Origin: Thauera sp.
GTDB taxonomy: Bacteria; Pseudomonadota; Gammaproteobacteria; Burkholderiales; Rhodocyclaceae
DNA length: 64,000 bases
Assembly (NCBI GenBank): GCA_003446655.1
Contig: DMCZ01000076.1
Span: forward strand, 5,791 to 69,790
Direction: 5' to 3'
The position numbers were made by a program, and so were the translations under genes. The number at the start of each line of letters is the position of its first letter. The first letter of the stretch is position 1. Shown one piece after another: positions 59,668-64,000 of the stretch. The notes beneath the pieces were generated by a model. It made no database searches and was not told the DNA's origin. It saw nothing but the letters and a program-made list of their open reading frames with translations.

Positions 59668-61197
59668 TCACCACGGCTTCCTGCCGTCGAGCAGCGGCGC
59701 GCACTCGCCCAGCACCCGCCGGCGCAGACGGGCGTAGCGCGGCGCGTGCCAGCCGAGCACGAAGGCAGCAGCCGGTGCCAGGGCGGGGTTGGCGTGCATC
59801 CAGTCCGACAGGCGCTGATGGGCGATATCGACATCCTGCAGGAAGCCGAGCGCGGTCTGGGCGTTCACCACGCCTTCTAGGTAGCGCTTGATCGGTCGCG
59901 CCGGGAAGAGCGGGGCGAAGAATTCGACGCCGTAGCGCAGCAGCTTGAAGCCGATGCGCAGGGCGTGGAGCCGGGTGGGCTCGAGCGTGGCCGCCGCCGC
60001 AGCCTGACGGCGCGCGCGCTTGCGCAGGCGGTCAAGGCGCAGGCGCGCGAACGCCTTCAGATCAGCCGCCGCGGCAAGGCTGCCGGTCGGCAGACGGTAA
60101 AGGTCGGCGGTGAAGGCGAGCAGCAGCCGGCCCTGGGTGGCCATGTCGAGCTGGTGGCTGGCAAAGTGGCGCGCCTCATTGCGCGCCTTCTGCACGGTGT
60201 CGAGCAGCACGGCCATCGCGGTCGGGTCGGCGAGCCCCTCGGGGGTCACCGGCGTGAGCAGCTCGGCATGGAAGACATCGAGGTCGCGGGTGTCGCCGAA
60301 GCGGTTGGCGTTGTCGCGCAGGCGTGCGTTCCAGGTCGCGGCGAAGTTTTCCGGCAGCGCCGGCGCAAAGACCTTGAGCAGCGCACGAAGCCGGCGCTGG
60401 GAGACGCGCAGCTGGTGGATGAGGTCGGGGAGGATGTCGTCCGCATCGGTACAGCCGAGAGCGGCGGCGGCATTGCCCTGCCACTGGCGCACGCAGGAAA
60501 AGGCCAGGGTACGGAAGGCGTCGACGACGTTCTGCCCGGGTTCGAGCGCCGACGCTTCGGCACGCGCCGGCGTCAGCGGTGTGCCGAGAAAGAGCCGGTA
60601 GCCGCGCTCGGCCTTCGAGACGTCGGCGGGCATCAGGGGCAGATCCTGTGCCAGCGCGCAGGCAAGCTCGACGAGATCCTGCGGGCGACCACGCTCGAGC
60701 TCGAGCTCGAGCTCGCAGATGGGCGCACTGCGCTCGACGCCGTCCGGGGTGCGCACCTTGACCTCTCCGGTGTCGATCATCAGCAGGATGCTGACCCCCG
60801 GTTCGGGTACGTGGCGTCGGGTTTCGCGGCGAAAGCGCGTGGTGAACACCGGCACCAGTTCGTCGTGGTGGCGGGCGAGCAGTCGGGCCGTATCGGGCTG
60901 GTCGACCATCGAGAAATCGAACGCGCCGGTCCACGGCTGCTCCCACTCCGGACGGCTCGACAGCCCGCCGCTGGAGACGGCGGCGCACTTGACCGTCTGC
61001 AGCATCTGCCGGCCCTGGCGGCGGGTGCGAACCGCCACCTTGCGCGCCTTGAGCGCGAGGCCAGCGGTGTCGAAGTAAGTGTTGTCGAGGGTCGTGGCGG
61101 GGCCGAGCTTCTCGGCCGCCGCGATGAGCGGATGCCTGCGCAGGGCAGGCAGGGCGCGTTGCGACACGGCGAGCTTGAGTTCGATTTCGTTGCTCAT
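59668..61197 (-). CDS. CYTH-CHAD domain protein (inorganic triphosphatase-like)
   Basis: A 509-aa cytosolic protein. The N-terminal CYTH domain (about 1-200) has the ExExK metal-binding signature at Glu4, Glu6 and Lys8 (MSNEIELKL), the strand-rich TTLDNTYFDTAGLALKARKVAVRTRRQ and ICELELELERG. The C-terminal CHAD domain (about 225-500) is a helical bundle rich in conserved His and Arg residues (LIHQLRVSQRRLRALLKVF and LHALRIGFKLLRYGVEFF). CYTH-CHAD proteins such as E. coli YgiF hydrolyse inorganic triphosphate, and CHAD domains bind polyphosphate. It lies upstream of sixA and downstream of glnE on the same strand, so a link to phosphate or polyphosphate metabolism is plausible. Confidence 0.93.
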   Translation of the reverse strand: MSNEIELKLAVSQRALPALRRHPLIAAAEKLGPATTLDNTYFDTAGLALKARKVAVRTRRQGRQMLQTVKCAAVSSGGLSSRPEWEQPWTGAFDFSMVDQPDTARLLARHHDELVPVFTTRFRRETRRHVPEPGVSILLMIDTGEVKVRTPDGVERSAPICELELELERGRPQDLVELACALAQDLPLMPADVSKAERGYRLFLGTPLTPARAEASALEPGQNVVDAFRTLAFSCVRQWQGNAAAALGCTDADDILPDLIHQLRVSQRRLRALLKVFAPALPENFAATWNARLRDNANRFGDTRDLDVFHAELLTPVTPEGLADPTAMAVLLDTVQKARNEARHFASHQLDMATQGRLLLAFTADLYRLPTGSLAAAADLKAFARLRLDRLRKRARRQAAAAATLEPTRLHALRIGFKLLRYGVEFFAPLFPARPIKRYLEGVVNAQTALGFLQDVDIAHQRLSDWMHANPALAPAAAFVLGWHAPRYARLRRRVLGECAPLLDGRKPW

Positions 61198-61392
61198 GGA
61201 GATCGCCCGCGGGCGGGCGCCGGAGGAAAGGGCGCCTGAATTCTAGACGGCGGGCGACGGGGCGTCATGCGTGCTTTGATGACATGAAATATTACGATCC
61301 GATGCCGGACCGCGGCGGCTACAGGCGCAGCGACACGGGCGCCCAGCGCCGACAGGGCGGCGGGGTCGTCCGGACGCGGGAGCAGCCGGCCC

Positions 61393-64000
61393 TCACTCCC
61401 CGAACACCTCGTGCCACAGGCGACGCACCGGCTCACGCGCGGCTTCGGCCTCGTCAGGTTCGATGCGCGAGGGGCGGTCGTTGAGGCGCTGCCGGTGCTG
61501 CAGGCGGCGCAGCTCGCGGTAACTGTCGGCGCAGGCGTCGGCGAGGTCGGCCGGGATCAGGCCGATTTCGCCGGCGAGGCGCAGCAGGGCAATGTTGCCG
61601 AGGTTGCCGGTGAGCTGCGGGTAGTCGTGGCTGTAGCCCAGCACCAGGTACTGGATCAGGAACTCGACGTCGATCAGGCCGCCGGCATCGTGCTTGAGGT
61701 CGAACAGGGTGTCCCTGCTGCCGTGCGCGTCGCGCATCTTCCTGCGCATCGCCAGCACTTCGGCGCGCAGCGTGTCGCGGTCGCGCTTCATGCGCAGCAC
61801 GTCGCAGCGGATGCGCTCGAAGGATTCGCCAAGCGCGCGGTCGCCGGCCGAGAAGCGCGCGCGCGTGAGCGCCTGGTGTTCCCAAACCCAGGCCGACTCC
61901 ATCTGGTATTTGCGGAAGGCTTCGAGCGAGGTGACGATGAGGCCCGATTCGCCATTGGGGCGTAAGCGCAGGTCGGTGTCGAAGAGCTGCCCGGCGGCGG
62001 TCTGGCTCGAGAGCCAGGTGTTGGTGCGCTGTGCAAGACGGGTATAGACCTCGGGGGCCTCCGGCGCGGCGTCGTCGAAAAGGAACACGATGTCGAGGTC
62101 CGAGGCGTAGCCGAGCTCCTTGCCGCCGAGCTTGCCGTAGCTGATGACCGCGAACTTCGGGTCGTCTCGATGGCGGATCTTGATGCGCCGCCAGCACAGT
62201 GGCAGGGTCAGGTCGAGCACGATGTCGGCGAGCTCGGAGAGGTGATCGGCGAGCTTCTCGACGGTGAGCAGTCCGGCGATGTCCTGGGTCAGCAGGCGGA
62301 ACACCTGCGCATGGTGCTGCTCGCGCATGACATCCATCTGGCGTTCCATGTCGGGCTCGAGGGCGTCGAGCTCGGCGGCGAGGCTGGCGCGGAAGGCCTT
62401 CCAGTCGGGTGCGCCCTCGAGGTTGCGTGCGTCGAGCATCTCGTCGAGCAGGATGGGATGGCGGGTCAGGAACTGCGCGCCCCAGCGCGAGGCGCTCATC
62501 AGGTCGGCGACGCGGCGCAGGGCCTGTGGGTACTGCTGCAGCAGCGCAAGGTAAGCACCGCGTCGGCCGATGGCCTCGATCAGGTCGAGCAGGCGGGCGA
62601 GGGTGTCGTCGGCGCCCGGGGTGGCGGCCGCGGCCTCGATCATGCGCGGCATCAGCGCGTCGAAGCGGCTGCGGATATTGTTGGGCAGCTGGCTGTAGCG
62701 CGGGCTGCCATGGATCGCGGCCAGGCGTTCGGCGCCGACCTGCGGCCTGCGGTAGCCGAGTTCGCCCAGGGCGGTCGAGGTGGCCTCGAGGTCCTCGGCG
62801 TGGGTCCAGGTGGCGTCCAGGCTGTGGTCCTCCTCCGAAGGGTCGCCGAACACGCTGTCGAAGTGGCGGCTCACGACCATCCGGTGCGCCTCGAGCGCGC
62901 CGAGCAGCGCCGGGTAGTCGGCGAAGCCCATGCCTTCGGCGATCAGCGCCTGGTCGGCTTCCTTCGAGGGCAGGTCGTGGGTCTGGGCGTCATCGAGGTA
63001 CTGCAGGCGGTGCTCGAGGCGGCGCAGGAAGGTGTAGGCAGCGGTGAGCTCCTCCACGGCCTGCGCCGACAGGATGCCGCGTTCGGCCAGCAGCGCCAGC
63101 ACCTTCAGCGTCGGCCGCACCTGGAGCGCGAGGTCCCGGCCGCCGCGGATGAGCTGGAAGACCTGGGCGATGAACTCGATCTCGCGGATGCCGCCCGGGC
63201 CGAGCTTGACGTTGTTGGCGCGGTCGCGCCGCGCGACCTCGCGCCGGATCTGCGCATGCAGGTCGCGCATGGCGTTGATCGCGCCGAAGTCGAGGTACTT
63301 GCGGAACACGAAGGGGCGGGCGATGTTGCGCAGCTCCGACCAGCGCTCGCCGAGCAGCACGCGGGCCTTGATCCACGCGTAGCGCTCCCACTCGCGGCCC
63401 TGAGTGACGAAGTAGTTCTCGAGCATGTCGAAGCAGCACACCAGCGGACCCGAGTCGCCATTGGGGCGCAGGCGCATGTCGACGCGGAAGACCTGGCCGT
63501 GCTCGGTCACGTCGTTCAAGGCCTGAATGAGTTGCTTGCCGAGGCGCTCGAAGAACTCGAAGTTGCTGATCACCTTGCGGCCGCCGGTGTCGCCGTCTTC
63601 GGGGTAGATGAAGATCAGGTCGATGTCGGACGACACGTTGAGCTCACGCCCGCCAAGCTTGCCCATGCCGACTACGAGCAATTCCTGCTCCCAGCCGGTC
63701 GGCGACAGCGGCTGGCCGTAGCGCTCGACGAGCGTCGCGCGCAGCACGTCATGGGCGTGGCGGATCGCCACCTCGGCAAGCACCGTCATGGTTTCGGTGA
63801 CCTCAGGCAGCGGCGCGCCGCAGGCCAGGTCGCGCACGACAAGGTGGCACAGCACCCAGATGCGCAGCTGTCGCAGGGCTGGGCGCAGCGCGCCGTCGCC
63901 GCCGCCGAACACGAGCGTGCGCGCCGCCAGGAAGCGCTGCATGTCGGCTTCGGTGGCCGGCTGGTCGATGCTGTCGGCAAGCGCAGGCGCCAGCCAAGGC
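61393..64000 (-). CDS. glnE: Bifunctional glutamine synthetase adenylyltransferase/deadenylyltransferase (runs off right edge)
   Basis: Controls glutamine synthetase by adenylylating it and by removing AMP, under PII. About 869 C-terminal residues are visible and the frame stays open to base 64000 (PWLAPALADSIDQPATEADM before an internal ATG at 63940-63942), so the true start is outside. Two nucleotidyltransferase domains are present: the deadenylylase half with LNVSSDIDLIFIYPEDGDTGG and the adenylylase half with LGYASDLDIVFLFDDAAPEA. Helical linkers include GPGGIREIEFIAQVFQLIRGG and DAGGLIDVEFLIQYLVLGYS. It lies upstream of the CYTH-CHAD gene. Confidence 0.95.
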   Translation of the reverse strand, partial: PWLAPALADSIDQPATEADMQRFLAARTLVFGGGDGALRPALRQLRIWVLCHLVVRDLACGAPLPEVTETMTVLAEVAIRHAHDVLRATLVERYGQPLSPTGWEQELLVVGMGKLGGRELNVSSDIDLIFIYPEDGDTGGRKVISNFEFFERLGKQLIQALNDVTEHGQVFRVDMRLRPNGDSGPLVCCFDMLENYFVTQGREWERYAWIKARVLLGERWSELRNIARPFVFRKYLDFGAINAMRDLHAQIRREVARRDRANNVKLGPGGIREIEFIAQVFQLIRGGRDLALQVRPTLKVLALLAERGILSAQAVEELTAAYTFLRRLEHRLQYLDDAQTHDLPSKEADQALIAEGMGFADYPALLGALEAHRMVVSRHFDSVFGDPSEEDHSLDATWTHAEDLEATSTALGELGYRRPQVGAERLAAIHGSPRYSQLPNNIRSRFDALMPRMIEAAAATPGADDTLARLLDLIEAIGRRGAYLALLQQYPQALRRVADLMSASRWGAQFLTRHPILLDEMLDARNLEGAPDWKAFRASLAAELDALEPDMERQMDVMREQHHAQVFRLLTQDIAGLLTVEKLADHLSELADIVLDLTLPLCWRRIKIRHRDDPKFAVISYGKLGGKELGYASDLDIVFLFDDAAPEAPEVYTRLAQRTNTWLSSQTAAGQLFDTDLRLRPNGESGLIVTSLEAFRKYQMESAWVWEHQALTRARFSAGDRALGESFERIRCDVLRMKRDRDTLRAEVLAMRRKMRDAHGSRDTLFDLKHDAGGLIDVEFLIQYLVLGYSHDYPQLTGNLGNIALLRLAGEIGLIPADLADACADSYRELRRLQHRQRLNDRPSRIEPDEAEAAREPVRRLWHEVFGE

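Noticed and set aside
60694..60716. CTCGAG/GAGCTC hexamer repeat
   Set aside because: It encodes the alternating Glu-Leu strand of the CYTH domain, a family feature, so it is explained by protein sequence.

Overview
The window is GC-rich chromosomal DNA, packed with housekeeping genes, from a betaproteobacterium. It most likely comes from the Rhodocyclales/Zoogloeaceae (Thauera, Azoarcus or Aromatoleum-like). The reasons are the permuted two-piece tmRNA with tag ANDERFALAA, the fmdB-DUF502-aspS block, the pilB-pilC-pilD block, the short H-NS protein ending in GRGRKPQW, and the rpsU-dnaG-rpoD operon with divergent tsaD. The genus is an inference. I see no prophage, insertion sequence, CRISPR array or clear genomic island.

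Layout. 1-6 kb: start of a P-type cation ATPase, a conserved protein of unknown role, an NfsA-like nitroreductase, an AMP-forming acyl-CoA synthetase behind a near-perfect 20-bp operator, the 4.5S SRP RNA and a ZIP metal transporter. 6-13.5 kb: argB; a small heat-shock protein with a sigma32-like promoter; a CWC zinc-ribbon protein; a barstar/secreted RNase pair downstream of a TPR response regulator whose phospho-acceptor Asp is Glu; then aspS, DUF502 and fmdB. 13.5-20 kb: pilD-pilC-pilB, a CorC/HlyC-type CBS transporter and a CcsA/YpjD-like protein divergent from ffh. 19.7-28 kb: ffh, an EI24 membrane protein, a CinA-N protein, a YgjP-type metallopeptidase, gloA, an HD-GYP regulator, a nitronate monooxygenase-like enzyme, a YhdH/AcuI reductase and an AhpD-like protein.

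28-33 kb: permuted ssrA, tRNA-Ile2(CAU), and the rpsU-dnaG-rpoD macromolecular-synthesis operon with a good sigma70 promoter and an intra-operon terminator. 33-45 kb: tsaD, plsY, folB, hns, ybaK, then leftward operons xerD-ogt-chalcone-isomerase-like-proA and holA-lptE-leuS. 45-54 kb: a small unknown gene with a palindromic upstream site, uvrD, an HDOD protein, a phosphomannomutase/phosphoglucomutase divergent from rfbA-rfbC, an esterase, an NTF2-like protein, a zf-CHCC protein and ilvE. 55-64 kb: nudJ, an unknown secreted protein, mnmA, an unknown helical protein, DUF2062, sixA, a CYTH-CHAD protein and glnE, which runs off the right edge.

Themes that connect genes: protein targeting and ribosome rescue (ffs, ffh, tmRNA), translation (aspS, leuS, tRNA-Ile2, tsaD, mnmA, ybaK, rpsU), envelope and surface building (pilBCD, lptE, plsY, rfbAC, algC-like), and regulation by phosphate or c-di-GMP chemistry (HD-GYP, HDOD, SixA, CYTH-CHAD). 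Most of the window is ordinary core genome. The most noteworthy items are the split tmRNA gene, the degenerate response regulator next to an RNase/inhibitor pair, and several conserved proteins of unknown function.
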